From Desulfovibrio sp. (GTDB lineage Bacteria; Desulfobacterota; Desulfovibrionia; Desulfovibrionales; Desulfovibrionaceae): a DNA stretch of 64,000 bases. How positions within the stretch are numbered: the stretch's first letter is position 1; every line of letters begins with the position of its first letter. The translations under genes and the position numbers were made by a program. The notes below the pieces were generated by a model. That model ran no database searches and was not told where the DNA came from. It saw nothing but the letters and a program-made list of their open reading frames with translations. The stretch is taken from assembly GCA_017450275.1 (NCBI GenBank), contig JAFSVD010000039.1, forward strand, positions 106,594 through 170,593, written 5' to 3'. Positions 45,366 to 54,994 of this stretch are shown in pieces.

Positions 45366-46313
45366 TTAGGCTTTTTGCGAATTTTCAATCATCTCAAGCA
45401 TTCTATCCGATAAAACGCGCATATCGGGCTTGGCAAATTGGGCATCAGCCCCCACGGATTCGCATTTCTTTGCCAAGGGCTCGTTGATCATGGAGGAGAA
45501 AATAGCCACTGGCAAACTCCGAAGAACGGGATCTTCCTTGATCCGCTTACACAAGTTTAAGCCATCCATAAAGGGCATTTCGATATCTGAGATCACGCCC
45601 TGCAAATAGTCTGTTATTTTCCCCTGTTCGGCTTCGCAGCGTTCCTTCAATTCAAGCAGATAATTCCAGGCATCCTGGCCATTCACCCGCTGCTGCACCT
45701 CGAAATTGCCTTCTTTCTTGAACAGATCAAAGACCAGATTTCTGATACTGTGCGAATCATCCACGTGCAAAATCGTGTAGGTTCTATGCTCTTTTTCGGG
45801 TTGATTCATGGAGCCTTCAAAGGTGATCGCCATGCTCGGTTCAAGCTCAGCAACAATGGCCTCCAAATCCAGAAGGAAAACCACCCGCTCTTCCAAGCGA
45901 ACAACCCCGACCACGGAACTGCGGCTCACATTCTGCAAAAAATTGCCCGGCGCCTCGACTTCCGTCCAGCTCAGGCGATAAATTCGGTTAACCCCTGAAA
46001 CCAAAAAGGCCGTAAAAACAGTATTAAATTCTGTTACAATAACTTTTGCATCTTCATTATCGACCGAATCACAGCCAAGAAATTGTGCCATATCAATGAG
46101 AGGGACAATACGACCGTTGCGGTGTGAAAACGCCCCGCGGATGGCAGGATGCCGCATCTCAGGCATCGCTGTCACAGGCTGACAACGAATAATTTCCACA
46201 ACCTTCGCGACATTGATGCCATAATGAGCTTGGTAGCCATCTTGATTGACATAGAACTCGACGATCTCGAGTTCATTTGTCCCGGATTCCAAGAGAATAT
46301 TCGTCTGTGACAT
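45366..46313 (-). CDS. cheV: Chemotaxis coupling protein CheV
   Basis: A 315-residue protein with an N-terminal CheW-like domain (LEIVEFYVNQDGYQAHYGIN, IRGAFSHRNGRIVPLIDMAQFLG) and a C-terminal receiver domain. The receiver has acidic residues in ILHVDDSHSIRNL, the phosphoacceptor region GVISDIEMPFMDGL, and SSMINEPLAKKCESVGADA with lysine in AKP. It links chemoreceptors to CheA and can be phosphorylated. ATG 46313 has AAGGA upstream; the longer frame is not used. The leader matches that of cheZ. Confidence 0.92.
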   Translation of the reverse strand: MSQTNILLESGTNELEIVEFYVNQDGYQAHYGINVAKVVEIIRCQPVTAMPEMRHPAIRGAFSHRNGRIVPLIDMAQFLGCDSVDNEDAKVIVTEFNTVFTAFLVSGVNRIYRLSWTEVEAPGNFLQNVSRSSVVGVVRLEERVVFLLDLEAIVAELEPSMAITFEGSMNQPEKEHRTYTILHVDDSHSIRNLVFDLFKKEGNFEVQQRVNGQDAWNYLLELKERCEAEQGKITDYLQGVISDIEMPFMDGLNLCKRIKEDPVLRSLPVAIFSSMINEPLAKKCESVGADAQFAKPDMRVLSDRMLEMIENSQKA

Positions 46314-46339
46314 AGTATCCTTCCACAGGTTGGTTCCCT
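46314..46339 (-). promoter_or_regulatory. Leader shared with cheZ
   Basis: Minus-strand leader with AACCAACCTGTGGAAGGAT before the ATG, almost the same as the cheZ leader at 35148-35173. The 371-bp gap from here to the ABC transporter start (46684) contains divergent upstream regions and no supported gene. Confidence 0.55.
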
Positions 46340-46684
46340 CTTGACCAGATGGAACGCATCTCCCAAACCTTTCGGTTTTGCCATTGGCTACAATCTTGGC
46401 ATGCTCTCTGCGTGTTGCCCCTTCGTAGAGCTGACAGAAGCCATCAATTGACGCCATGGATTTGAATGGCGTACAAAAAGCCTCGTCCTTATCGCACAAT
46501 CGCCCTGCAAAAAATACGTTTTTTTGACAAAAGGATCAAGAGAGCATTTTTTCCGATACAAACTACTCTTGCCCAATGCTGGCCATTTCTTCCAAAGGCA
46601 GTTCGTAAGAATACTCGGAAATTGTATTTCAAGCAATCGAAAAATTACCCTGCCCCCATATCGGGGACAAACCAGGATCGTATT

Positions 46685-48514
46685 ATGCTTGCGATAACAA
46701 CCTTTCGCGGCCTCTACCATAGCCTTTCAAAGCCACTCAAACAACGCTGCTGGCGGGTGCTCTCGCTGGCTGCCTGCATAAGCCTGCTCGAACTGGCCAT
46801 CACAGCCTCGCTTTCTCTCCTTGGTATTGCCCTGGCAGCGCCGCAGCAGATTCTCAACGCGCCGCTTTTCCACAAGCTCATAACCATTGCGCCACAGCTG
46901 TCTCCGCTAGCCTCTGATCAGCGTCTGCTTTTACTGTGGCTTATGGTGGCGCTTTGCATTGCCCTTGCCATCAAATCGCTCTCTCTGGCTTTTTGCACCT
47001 GGCGCCAGGCCACCTTTTCCCAACAAGTCGGGGTCTATTACAGCGTTCATTTTTATACCTTGCTGCTCCATGCCCCGTATCTGTGGCATGTCAAACAGGA
47101 CATGGCCATGCTGCAGACGCGCTTAACATGGGCACGATTTAGCGCGGATTTTTTGCTGGCCTTTCTCCAGGCGCTCAGTCAAATCTTTGTCGCGGCAGTG
47201 CTCATAAGCGTTGTGTTTTGGGTCACACCCTGGGCTGCGGTTCTGGTTTTACTCACAACGGGAGTGAGCGCAAGCCTCACCTATATCCTGGCGCAAAAAA
47301 AAGTCCATCAGCTCAATGAGACCTCGATGGTCATGGAGGCCGGAGCCAATAAAGTCAGCTACCCCTCCCTTGCGGGCATTCGAGAGGTCAAGATCTACGG
47401 CCAAGAAGAGGCCTTTGTGACGCAATTCACCAAACGCCGCCAAGGCTTTGCCCGCGTGCAGAGCATGCTGCCGGTTATCTATCCTGCTCCCTCATGGATC
47501 CTCGATTTGACCGGCATGCTCATGCTCCTCTTCGCCCTGCTTGTTATGGGCAGCCAAGGGCTTTCGGTTGCCATCTTAAGCGGCCAGCTCGCCCTGCTCG
47601 CCGCTGTCACCTGGCGCATTCTTCCGACCATCAACACCCTGGTTTCAGCGCTGCTCCAGGTGCAGCAACACATGGTCTACACCCACGATGCCATCTGTTT
47701 TATTGCGGAGCTCGATGCAGCGATCACCAAGGCCAATCAAGAGAGCACCGTACACAAACCCTGTCTGCTGACACGCGAGGTCTGCCTGGACAAGGTCGCC
47801 TTTCGCTATCCAGATACCCCACCGGAAAAGCCCGATGCCCTGCACGATCTTTCGGTGCGTATCCCCAAAGGCAGCATGGTCGGCTTTATTGGCTCTTCAG
47901 GAGCCGGAAAAAGCACGGTCGTTGGCCTTTTGACCGGCCTTCTCGCACCGACCAAGGGCGTTGTTCGCATCGATGACGTTCCCCTCACCAAGGAAACCAG
48001 GGCTGCATGGCTCAAAACCATTGGCTATGTCCCACAAAACCCCTTCCTTTTGAACGCCTCCATTGCGGAAAACATCGCCTTTTCCCAATGGGGCAAGGCC
48101 ATTGACCACAAACGCGTGGAACACTGCTGCCACATGGCTGCCATGGATTTTCTCAACGACCTTCCCGATGGGATAGACACCATCATCGGGGAACGCGGCG
48201 TTCGCCTCTCCGGTGGCCAGGTGCAACGCGTCTCCATTGCCAGAGCCCTCTATGAAGACCCCCAGCTTTTGCTCTTTGACGAAGCAACCAGCGCCTTGGA
48301 CGGAGCCTCTGAGCAGGCCATCCAGCACACGATTGAATCCTTAGGCGGGCACGCAACGCTTGTCATTGTTGCCCACAGACTTTCCACTGTGCAACACTGT
48401 GACTATCTCTACTGGCTTGGGAACGGCACGATCATGGATCACGGCACCCCTGCCGTCATCCTTCCCAAATACGAAGCCTTTCTCGAAGAAAAAGCCAAGG
48501 CCTTAACCCTCTAA
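46685..48514 (+). CDS. ABC exporter, fused permease and ATPase
   Basis: A 609-residue half-transporter. The N-terminal half has about six membrane spans (for example SLAACISLLELAITASLSLL and WLMVALCIALAIKSLSLAF). The C-terminal ATPase has Walker A GSSGAGKSTV, a Q-loop in GYVPQNPFLLNASI, signature LSGGQVQRVSIA, Walker B LLLFDEATSALD and switch His in VAHRLS. The overall pattern resembles lipid- or glycan-linked exporters (MsbA/PglK type), but the substrate cannot be assigned. ATG 46685 has AGGA 8 bases upstream; the longer frame from 46466 is unlikely. Two envelope genes follow. Confidence 0.88.
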   Translation: MLAITTFRGLYHSLSKPLKQRCWRVLSLAACISLLELAITASLSLLGIALAAPQQILNAPLFHKLITIAPQLSPLASDQRLLLLWLMVALCIALAIKSLSLAFCTWRQATFSQQVGVYYSVHFYTLLLHAPYLWHVKQDMAMLQTRLTWARFSADFLLAFLQALSQIFVAAVLISVVFWVTPWAAVLVLLTTGVSASLTYILAQKKVHQLNETSMVMEAGANKVSYPSLAGIREVKIYGQEEAFVTQFTKRRQGFARVQSMLPVIYPAPSWILDLTGMLMLLFALLVMGSQGLSVAILSGQLALLAAVTWRILPTINTLVSALLQVQQHMVYTHDAICFIAELDAAITKANQESTVHKPCLLTREVCLDKVAFRYPDTPPEKPDALHDLSVRIPKGSMVGFIGSSGAGKSTVVGLLTGLLAPTKGVVRIDDVPLTKETRAAWLKTIGYVPQNPFLLNASIAENIAFSQWGKAIDHKRVEHCCHMAAMDFLNDLPDGIDTIIGERGVRLSGGQVQRVSIARALYEDPQLLLFDEATSALDGASEQAIQHTIESLGGHATLVIVAHRLSTVQHCDYLYWLGNGTIMDHGTPAVILPKYEAFLEEKAKALTL

Positions 48515-48528
48515 ACCAGCGGAAAGTT

Positions 48529-49389
48529 ATGCATATCGAGTATGCCGCCCTCAATCTGTTTTGCACTCTCACCCACTTTTTCGCCCAGGCCGCAGCAACC
48601 ATGCCCGTTGTTCTTTGTGTGCTGCCATGGATTGCCAAGAAACCCACACTCGCTTTTTTCGCACCCCTTCAAACCCCACTTGAACAAATCCTTCCATACC
48701 TCACCCTTTGTGGGGCTTTTTTTATCCCTGCCTCCTTGGGAAAGGTTCTCGCCGAACTCTCCCTGCATGGGCACGACTTTGTGTGGCCCAATCTCTTGGA
48801 CAAGGCTCTCCTTTCCTATACCGTCACCTTTCTCCTTTGGATAGGGCTCTTTCTTGGCGCGTGCTTGTTCAAGCGATCGACAGCGCAAAAGCCTTCCCCT
48901 CTTTGGGCTCTGTTTGCCCTGGGCTTTTTTGCCAGCTATTGCACCTTCCATTACCCCTTTGCAGGTCTCCCCGAAGGACTCACCTACCAAGACGCCATCC
49001 CAACCATCTTTCTCCAGGCACAACACGCCTATTTCTACAGCTTTTTTCCCTGCGGCTTGGTGCTTCTTTTTGTTGTCAGGCGACTGCCCCATCTTGTGCA
49101 CACCCTCCATCGCCGCATCGTGACAAATGGCTGCGCCCTCATTGCCATTGTTGGCGCAATCCCGACGTGCTTGAGTTCCCTGGGACTCCTTGTCGGCTAC
49201 CGCCTGCGCCCAGCGCCCCTGCCCCTTGCCCTCTATCAGGAAATGCTGCATACGATTTGGCTCATATGCATCATTCTTGTGCTTTGCGCCCTCATCGCAA
49301 GAACAAAAGCCCAATGGCTGTATAAACTTCTTGCCATACTGCTTCTGCTTAGGATACTTGCTCCGTCTTGCCTGCTTCTCTTCCATTAG
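48529..49389 (+). CDS. Polytopic membrane protein of unknown function
   Basis: A 286-residue protein with about seven hydrophobic segments (FAQAAATMPVVLCVLPWIA, YLTLCGAFFIPASLGKVL, SYTVTFLLWIGLFLGACLF, LWALFALGFFASYC, YSFFPCGLVLLFVV, ALIAIVGAIPTCLSSLGLLV, and the C-terminal LLAILLLLRILAPSCLLLF). No motif is recognised. GGAAAG precedes the ATG. It starts 14 bp after the ABC exporter and may belong with it functionally. A long antisense frame here is rejected as a shadow. Confidence 0.72.
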   Translation: MHIEYAALNLFCTLTHFFAQAAATMPVVLCVLPWIAKKPTLAFFAPLQTPLEQILPYLTLCGAFFIPASLGKVLAELSLHGHDFVWPNLLDKALLSYTVTFLLWIGLFLGACLFKRSTAQKPSPLWALFALGFFASYCTFHYPFAGLPEGLTYQDAIPTIFLQAQHAYFYSFFPCGLVLLFVVRRLPHLVHTLHRRIVTNGCALIAIVGAIPTCLSSLGLLVGYRLRPAPLPLALYQEMLHTIWLICIILVLCALIARTKAQWLYKLLAILLLLRILAPSCLLLFH

Positions 49390-49422
49390 CTGCCACGTCA
49401 TACAAAAAAAGGAATATGCTTC

Positions 49423-49965
49423 ATGATCCGCCCTCTCGTCTGCCTGCTTCTGCTTGGGCTCTTTCTCCTTCCTCCCAACAAAACCATGGCAGATACGGAT
49501 GCGCCAACCGTTCGCGACTTTCAGGAATTTTCCCTCACCCTGCCCCCCAAGTGGGATGGCAATGAACAGGTGGGCTTCCGCTCCAAAGACAGCAAGGAAT
49601 ATATGCTGACCTTGGGCATCAAGGATGCCGCGGAAGAGTCCTATCGCGCCTTGATCAGTCTCTATCTTTTGCCAAACACCCTCAATAAAGACAGCCCCGC
49701 CATAGCCAAGGCTCTGGCCAAAAATCAGGCCGATGCCACGGAACCAGCTTTGACAGGACGGTTTTGGTCGTTCACCGGTGATCCCCGGGATCGATTCGTG
49801 AAAGGCCGGGGAACAACCTCTGTGCTCGCGGACAAAGACACGGTGCTCATCATCATTGTCAAAGACCCTGAAAACCTCGGCGCAGCATCGATTCTTGACA
49901 GCCTTGAGCCCAAAAGTACCAGAACCAAGGCCTTGTGGAGCCAAAATCATCCCTCAAACAAATAG
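49423..49965 (+). CDS. Secreted protein of unknown function
   Basis: A 180-residue protein with a signal peptide (IRPLVCLLLLGLFLLPP, cleavage near TMADTDA). The mature part starts with FQEFSLTLPPKWDGNEQ and contains SKDSKEYMLTLGIKD and late VLIIIVKDPENLGAASILDSL. The pattern of an N-terminal strand on membrane-stress-like proteins and a C-terminal helix with a late hydrophobic strand resembles that of 55831-56304, suggesting a shared fold. It is 33 bp after the membrane protein. Function unknown. Confidence 0.75.
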   Translation: MIRPLVCLLLLGLFLLPPNKTMADTDAPTVRDFQEFSLTLPPKWDGNEQVGFRSKDSKEYMLTLGIKDAAEESYRALISLYLLPNTLNKDSPAIAKALAKNQADATEPALTGRFWSFTGDPRDRFVKGRGTTSVLADKDTVLIIIVKDPENLGAASILDSLEPKSTRTKALWSQNHPSNK

Positions 49966-49966
49966 C

Positions 49967-49994
49967 TTGACACAGAAAGCCAAAGATCTATACT
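49967..49994 (+). promoter_or_regulatory. Sigma70-type promoter for rubrerythrin
   Basis: TTGACA (49967-49972), 16-bp spacer, TATACT (49989-49994). It lies just after the previous stop codon and about 70 bp before the rubrerythrin start. Confidence 0.72.
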
Positions 49995-50011
49995 TATCAT
50001 AGTCTGCCTCT

Positions 50012-50029
50012 TTTGCGCTTAAACGCAAA
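50012..50029 (+). promoter_or_regulatory. Candidate operator (18-bp palindrome) in rubrerythrin leader
   Basis: TTTGCG-CTTAAA-CGCAAA, with perfect 6-bp arms, lies about 18-35 bases after the -10 element, a position suited to a repressor. The identity of the regulator is unknown. Confidence 0.4.
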
Positions 50030-50064
50030 CGGCATTTTCCGTACCTTTATCAGGGAGTACTCCA

Positions 50065-50604
50065 ATGGATCTCAAAGGAAGCAAAACCGAAAAAAATTTG
50101 CTCGAAGCCTTTGCCGGTGAGAGCCAGGCACGCAATAAATACACCTATTTTGCCTCCAAAGCCCGCAAAGAAGGGTATGTCCAAATTGCCAACATCTTCG
50201 AAGAAACCGCTGGCAACGAAAAAGAACACGCCAAAATCTGGTTCAAATACCTTCAGGGTGGCGATATCCAGGATACCATTGCCAATCTGAAACAAGCTGC
50301 TGATGGCGAAAATTTCGAATGGACGAATATGTACGACCGCATGGCCAAAGAAGCTCGCGAAGAAGGCTTTACAGAAATCGCAGCTCGCTTTGAAATGGTC
50401 GGCAAAATCGAAAAAGAACACGAAGAACGCTATCGCAAACTTCTGGCAAACATCGAAGGCGGCCTGGTCTTTTCCAAAGATGGGGATACCATCTGGCAGT
50501 GCATCAACTGTGGCCACATCGTCATTGGCAAAAAGGCACCCCAGATCTGCCCCGTCTGTAGTCACCCCCAGAGCTACTTCGAAGTGAAGAAAGCAAACTA
50601 CTAA
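50065..50604 (+). CDS. rbr: Rubrerythrin
   Basis: A 179-residue peroxidase for hydrogen peroxide defence in anaerobes. The four-helix diiron domain has [38 protein letters not shown] and [19 protein letters not shown] supplying Glu and His ligands. The C-terminal rubredoxin-like site is WQCINCGHI...[12 protein letters not shown]. Length and order match canonical rubrerythrin. AGGGAG is upstream of the ATG. It has its own promoter with a palindrome and its own terminator, so it is a regulated single gene. Confidence 0.96.
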   Translation: MDLKGSKTEKNLLEAFAGESQARNKYTYFASKARKEGYVQIANIFEETAGNEKEHAKIWFKYLQGGDIQDTIANLKQAADGENFEWTNMYDRMAKEAREEGFTEIAARFEMVGKIEKEHEERYRKLLANIEGGLVFSKDGDTIWQCINCGHIVIGKKAPQICPVCSHPQSYFEVKKANY

Positions 50605-50632
50605 CAGATCGTCGCTTCTGGGAATGCTCTAA

Positions 50633-50670
50633 CAAAAAAGATCCGGCAGCATGCTGCTGGATCTTTTTTG
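50633..50670. terminator. Bidirectional terminator between rubrerythrin and der
   Basis: AAAAAAGATCC and GGATCTTTTTT with a GCAGC/GCTGC inner stem; T runs on both strands. Confidence 0.9.
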
Positions 50671-50680
50671 TTGCCCTCTC

Positions 50681-52048
50681 TTATTGCTCTTTCTTGCCAT
50701 GGCTTGAACGCAGATGCAGGCGCATGGGCGCATGGGCGAGACCAAAAAGTTTTCGAAGTCCCCGCTCAAGATAACGTACGTAGCTTTCAGGAACACGGGT
50801 GGCATCGCTGACAAAGAAGACAAAGGTGGGTGGTTTGGACTCTGCCTGGGTCAGATAAAAAAAACGGGGTCTGGCACGATTGACCACAGGCGGTTCATGC
50901 TTGCCAAGCACCTCCTGCATTGCCCGATTGAGCTGCCCGGTCGGAATACGAACCTGCATTTCCGCAACAATCTTTTTGGCCATGGGAAGAATTTTGGAAA
51001 GCCCCTGTCCTGTCTTTGCCGAGACAAAGAGCATCGGCACATGCGAACAAAACGCCAATTGCGCGGAGAGGTCTTTGCGAAGCGCTGTCAAGGCTTTGTC
51101 ATCCAGACAATCTCGCTTATTCACCAAGACAAAAAAGGGGGTTTTGCGGCGATTGAGCAAATCGAGTAAACGTTTGTCCTGCTGCCCCAAGCCCTGTTGG
51201 GCATCCAAGACAAGCAGGGTGACATCGGCTTTGGTGGAGGTCTTCAGCGAGGAATTGACCGAATAGCGTTCAATGGTATCCGCAATCTTGGTTTTCCTGC
51301 GCACCCCCGCTGTATCGACAAAAATACAGTCTTCGCCGTGTATCGTCACCCTCACATCCACGCTATCCCTTGTTGTGCCCGGAATATCGGAGATAATCAT
51401 ACGGTTTTCGCCGCACAAAGCATTGATGAGCGAGGATTTTCCGGCATTCGGACGCCCCAACAAGGCCAAGCGCAAGGGATTTGTTGCGGTATCGTCAGAA
51501 AGTGCTGTGGTATCCCCGAGCAAAGACACAAGGTGATCCACCAATTCCGGTATATGGAAACCATGGGCTGCAGAAACACCAAGCAAAGGAAAGCCCAAGC
51601 TGTGGAACTCTGCGGTCATAGCATCGAGTTTTTCAATGCCATCCACCTTGTTGACCACACACACAACCGGACACGAGGCCTTTCGACACAGCATGGCCAA
51701 AGAACTGTCGAGAGGCAGCAAGCCATCCTGCCCATCCACAACAAAACACAGAGCCGAAGCGCTCTCTATAGCTTCGCTCACCTGGGAAAAAATCGCTTCT
51801 TCAAAGCCCTGGATGCCAGCAGGACCTGTTGCGACCTGGCTGTCGCTCTCAAGCGTAAGACCCCCAGTATCGACAACAGCAAAGAGGATTCGCCCATTTT
51901 TGCGGACAATGCCTTCCATGCGATCGCGGGTGATACCGGGGCAGTCGTGGGTTATGGCTCGATTACTCCGAATAAGCCGGTTAAAAAGCGTGGATTTGCC
52001 CACATTGGGACGGCCGACAAGAACAATATGTGGTATAGACGATTTCAC
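50681..52048 (-). CDS. der: Ribosome-assembly GTPase Der (EngA)
   Basis: A 455-residue protein with two tandem GTPase domains: G1 GRPNVGKST, G3 DTGG and NKVD in the first; GRPNAGKSS, DTAGVRRKTKI and NKRD in the second. A C-terminal KH-like domain follows (PPVVNRARPRFFYLTQAES). Essential for 50S maturation. The start is taken as GTG 52048, with AAGG 6 bases upstream; a TTG five codons earlier is the alternative. Confidence 0.95.
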   Translation of the reverse strand: MKSSIPHIVLVGRPNVGKSTLFNRLIRSNRAITHDCPGITRDRMEGIVRKNGRILFAVVDTGGLTLESDSQVATGPAGIQGFEEAIFSQVSEAIESASALCFVVDGQDGLLPLDSSLAMLCRKASCPVVCVVNKVDGIEKLDAMTAEFHSLGFPLLGVSAAHGFHIPELVDHLVSLLGDTTALSDDTATNPLRLALLGRPNAGKSSLINALCGENRMIISDIPGTTRDSVDVRVTIHGEDCIFVDTAGVRRKTKIADTIERYSVNSSLKTSTKADVTLLVLDAQQGLGQQDKRLLDLLNRRKTPFFVLVNKRDCLDDKALTALRKDLSAQLAFCSHVPMLFVSAKTGQGLSKILPMAKKIVAEMQVRIPTGQLNRAMQEVLGKHEPPVVNRARPRFFYLTQAESKPPTFVFFVSDATRVPESYVRYLERGLRKLFGLAHAPMRLHLRSSHGKKEQ

Positions 52049-52063
52049 AAAAAACCTTCTCAA

Positions 52064-52999
52064 TCAAATGTGCCAGTCGGGAGAGTGCTGCAAGATGGCA
52101 TTGACGGCATAGGGTTCTTCCCAAGTGGGAAGAAAGCGTATCGTGTGCCCGTCTGGGAGGGTGATTTTGGCTGCGCAGAGCATGAGACGATGGGGGGTTC
52201 TGGGAAAGACCCCGTATTTATGGTCAAAAAGAACAGGATGCCCGGCATGAGCGAGCTGTACCCGTATCTGATGGGTTCGTCCGCTTGCAATACGCACCTG
52301 CAGCAGACTTTTTTCACCACTCACCCAAAGCGGCGTGACAATGGTCTCAGCCTTCTTGCCCATGCCCTCATGCGCAAGCACCATTTTTTCACTGCCGCTT
52401 TGCCCTGCTTTCACAAGATAGTCTGTCAGATGGGTTGGCGCGGATTGTGGCCATGCTCCGGAAACCCAACACACATACTCCTTGATCAGCGTGTGGTTTG
52501 CCAACGCATCCTGCACCATCCTCAGGGACGCATAGCTTGTGGCAACCAAGAGCACGCCTTCGGTATCCTTATCGAGCCTATGGCAAGGCACAGGAACAAA
52601 GGATCCATCGGCTGCTGCTGCCAAACGGCTGGCAAGGCTATCACTATGGCCGGTTCCAGGATGGGTTGGCAGGCCTGCGGGTTTGGCGTAGGCAATCAAT
52701 CCTTTATAGCGTTCGATTTCCGGAGGCAATGGAAGTCGGCTCTCTTCGTGATTCGCATGCGCCTGCGTCGCCATATGCCAAGCAAAGGGCGGAAGCCGTA
52801 TGCTATCGCCCGCTTCCAGGCGCATGAAAGGAGATGCCCTCTTGGCATTCACTCTGATTTGGCCTGTTCGAATCCATCTGTGCAAAAGGGATTCCGCAAG
52901 ACGGAGCCTTCTGACAAGCAGACTCAGCAACTTTTGCCCATGCTCTTCCTCTGACACCGTCAGAGGAACCTGTTCATGCTCTCTTGATTGGGTAGCCAT
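52064..52999 (-). CDS. RluA-family pseudouridine synthase
   Basis: A 311-residue enzyme with an S4-like N-terminal domain (LLHRWIRTGQIRVNAKRA) and the catalytic motif PCHRLDKDTEGVLLVA containing the active Asp, then SGRTHQIRVQLAHAGHPV. The long N-terminus and S4 domain fit RluC/RluD types that modify 23S rRNA; the exact site is not decidable. ATG 52999 has a weak SD sequence. It is 15 bp upstream of der, so both are likely cotranscribed. Confidence 0.87.
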   Translation of the reverse strand: MATQSREHEQVPLTVSEEEHGQKLLSLLVRRLRLAESLLHRWIRTGQIRVNAKRASPFMRLEAGDSIRLPPFAWHMATQAHANHEESRLPLPPEIERYKGLIAYAKPAGLPTHPGTGHSDSLASRLAAAADGSFVPVPCHRLDKDTEGVLLVATSYASLRMVQDALANHTLIKEYVCWVSGAWPQSAPTHLTDYLVKAGQSGSEKMVLAHEGMGKKAETIVTPLWVSGEKSLLQVRIASGRTHQIRVQLAHAGHPVLFDHKYGVFPRTPHRLMLCAAKITLPDGHTIRFLPTWEEPYAVNAILQHSPDWHI

Positions 53000-53137
53000 A
53001 GCAAAACTCTGCCTGTTCCTGCAATCTGCGTCAAGCCTTTGCAACAGGCTTGACGGAATGCCTGTTTGTGCGTACTTTTTTACTTTTCATAGCAAATGAC
53101 TTTTGACACCACGCCTTTTCTTGAAGCGAGCATCTCT

Positions 53138-54643
53138 ATGTTTGAAAGTTTATCCGACAGACTCACGCAGACATTTCGCACCTTGACCGGTCGCGGCCAG
53201 TTGACCGAAGAAAATATCCAGTCAGGACTTCGGGAAGTTCGTCTGGCGCTGCTTGAAGCGGATGTGAATCTCGCCGTTGTTAAATCCTTTATACAAAACG
53301 TTCGCGAAAAATGCGTGGGAAAGAATATTACCAAGGGTGTGAATGCCGCTCAACAGGTCATTAAGATTGTCCACGATGAGCTTGTCGCCATCCTCGGCGG
53401 GACAACCAGTACCCTTGAACTCAAAGGAGCACAGCCGGCAAGCATCATGCTCGTGGGCTTGCAGGGATCGGGCAAAACCACCTCAGCCGGCAAACTCGCC
53501 AATTTTCTGCGCAAACAAAAAATGCGTCCCTTTCTTGTGCCGCTCGATGTCTACCGCCCTGCGGCCATCGATCAATTGGTAACGCTTGCCAAGCAGCTCA
53601 ACATCCCCTTCTATCCCTCGACAACCGCCATGACCCCCATGGAGATTGCCAAAAACGCCCTGATCCAGGCCAAAGAAGAACAGGCAAGCGTTCTTCTTTT
53701 GGACACCGCAGGCCGTTTGCATGTCGACGAACCGCTGATGGAAGAGCTTGCTGAACTCAAAGCCTTCTTCCATCCCCAGGAAATTCTCTTTGTTGCCGAT
53801 GCCATGACCGGCCAGGAGGCGGTCAATGTCGCCACCTCCTTCCACGAAAAAATCACCCTCACCGGCTGTGTCTTGACCAAGATGGACGGCGATGCCCGTG
53901 GTGGGGCAGCGCTGTCGATTCAATCGGTGCTTGGCATCTCTGTCAAATTTGTCGGCGTTGGCGAAAAACTCTCTGAGATCGAAGTCTTCCACCCGGATCG
54001 TATCGCAAGCCGCATTCTGGGAATGGGCGATGTCTTGACCCTGGTTGAAAAAGCCGAATCCATGGTCAATGAGGAAGAACTCAAAATTCTGGCCAAAAAA
54101 ATGAAGAAGGCCGAATTTAACTTTGAGGACTTTCTGCAGCAAATCCATCGTCTCAAAAAAATGGGCTCCATGGAGAGCCTGCTCAAATTGCTGCCTGGCT
54201 TTGGGGAGATGCGCAAACAGATAAAGGCCTTTTCGGAACAAATGCCAGATCAAGAGATGGCCAAAGCCGAAGCCATGATCAATTCCATGACCATTGAGGA
54301 ACGGCAAAACCCCAGCATTTTGAATCAAAGCCGCAGAGCCCGCATTGCCAGAGGGGCAGGGGTTACGGTCGAGAAAGTCCACATGCTGATCAAACAGTTT
54401 GAGCAGACGCGGAAAATGATGAAAGGCCTCATGAGCGGCAAGATGCCATCTATGCGAAAACTGCCGCCCCAAATGCAAGGTTTTGATTTTAAAAATTTTT
54501 CCGGTATGGCACAGGGCTTCCCGGAATTACCTGGAGTAGAGGATCTCTCCCCGTTTGGGCAAGAGCAAAGTGCCCCATCCACCCAAGCAGTGGATATGCG
54601 GAAAAAGAAAAAAAAGGAAAGAAAAAAACACGGGAAGAAGTAG
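53138..54643 (+). CDS. ffh: Signal recognition particle protein Ffh
   Basis: A 501-residue SRP GTPase. NG domain: [17 protein letters not shown] (G1), [18 protein letters not shown], and [14 protein letters not shown]. The methionine-rich M domain binds 4.5S RNA ([15 protein letters not shown], then [19 protein letters not shown]). A lysine-rich tail ([15 protein letters not shown]) closes it. ATG 53138 is used because the family starts MFESLSDRL. It leads the ffh-rpsP-khpA-rimM unit. Confidence 0.96.
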   Translation: MFESLSDRLTQTFRTLTGRGQLTEENIQSGLREVRLALLEADVNLAVVKSFIQNVREKCVGKNITKGVNAAQQVIKIVHDELVAILGGTTSTLELKGAQPASIMLVGLQGSGKTTSAGKLANFLRKQKMRPFLVPLDVYRPAAIDQLVTLAKQLNIPFYPSTTAMTPMEIAKNALIQAKEEQASVLLLDTAGRLHVDEPLMEELAELKAFFHPQEILFVADAMTGQEAVNVATSFHEKITLTGCVLTKMDGDARGGAALSIQSVLGISVKFVGVGEKLSEIEVFHPDRIASRILGMGDVLTLVEKAESMVNEEELKILAKKMKKAEFNFEDFLQQIHRLKKMGSMESLLKLLPGFGEMRKQIKAFSEQMPDQEMAKAEAMINSMTIEERQNPSILNQSRRARIARGAGVTVEKVHMLIKQFEQTRKMMKGLMSGKMPSMRKLPPQMQGFDFKNFSGMAQGFPELPGVEDLSPFGQEQSAPSTQAVDMRKKKKKERKKHGKK

Positions 54644-54710
54644 TGAAAAGTCCAAACAGGCTTGCTTTTTTTCTCTAGCACAGCTATTATGGCTACAAAG
54701 GAGTCACCAA

Positions 54711-54944
54711 ATGGCAGTAAAATTGAAACTCACACGTCTTGGCAGCAAAAAACATCCTTTCTACCGGGTTGTGGCCGCGAACGACCAGACTGCACGCGAT
54801 GGGCGTCCCCTGGAATTTCTCGGATACTATAATCCAATGACAAACCCACCGGACGTCAAACTGAACGCAGAAAAAATCAAAGCCTGGCTTGATCGGGGTG
54901 CAAAGCCGACAGAGACGGTTCGCTCTCTCCTGGAGCATATGTAA
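54711..54944 (+). CDS. rpsP: 30S ribosomal protein S16
   Basis: A 77-residue ribosomal protein with [34 protein letters not shown] and the helix [20 protein letters not shown], all typical of bS16. AAAGGAG is upstream of the ATG. Located between ffh and khpA. Confidence 0.97.
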   Translation: MAVKLKLTRLGSKKHPFYRVVAANDQTARDGRPLEFLGYYNPMTNPPDVKLNAEKIKAWLDRGAKPTETVRSLLEHM

Positions 54945-54994
54945 CCATAGCTCCTCTGCCTTCAGGATAACGGTGGTTGGCGAAGGGGGAAACC

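Noticed and set aside
48511-49950. A 479-residue minus-strand open frame
   Set aside because: It is antisense to two plus-strand genes with good ribosome sites, a signal peptide and membrane helices; its own composition (very Gly, Lys and Gln rich, no motif) is that of a shadow frame.
52861-52880. GTTCGAATCC-like string resembling a tRNA T-arm
   Set aside because: It is inside the pseudouridine synthase coding region and no cloverleaf can be drawn around it.
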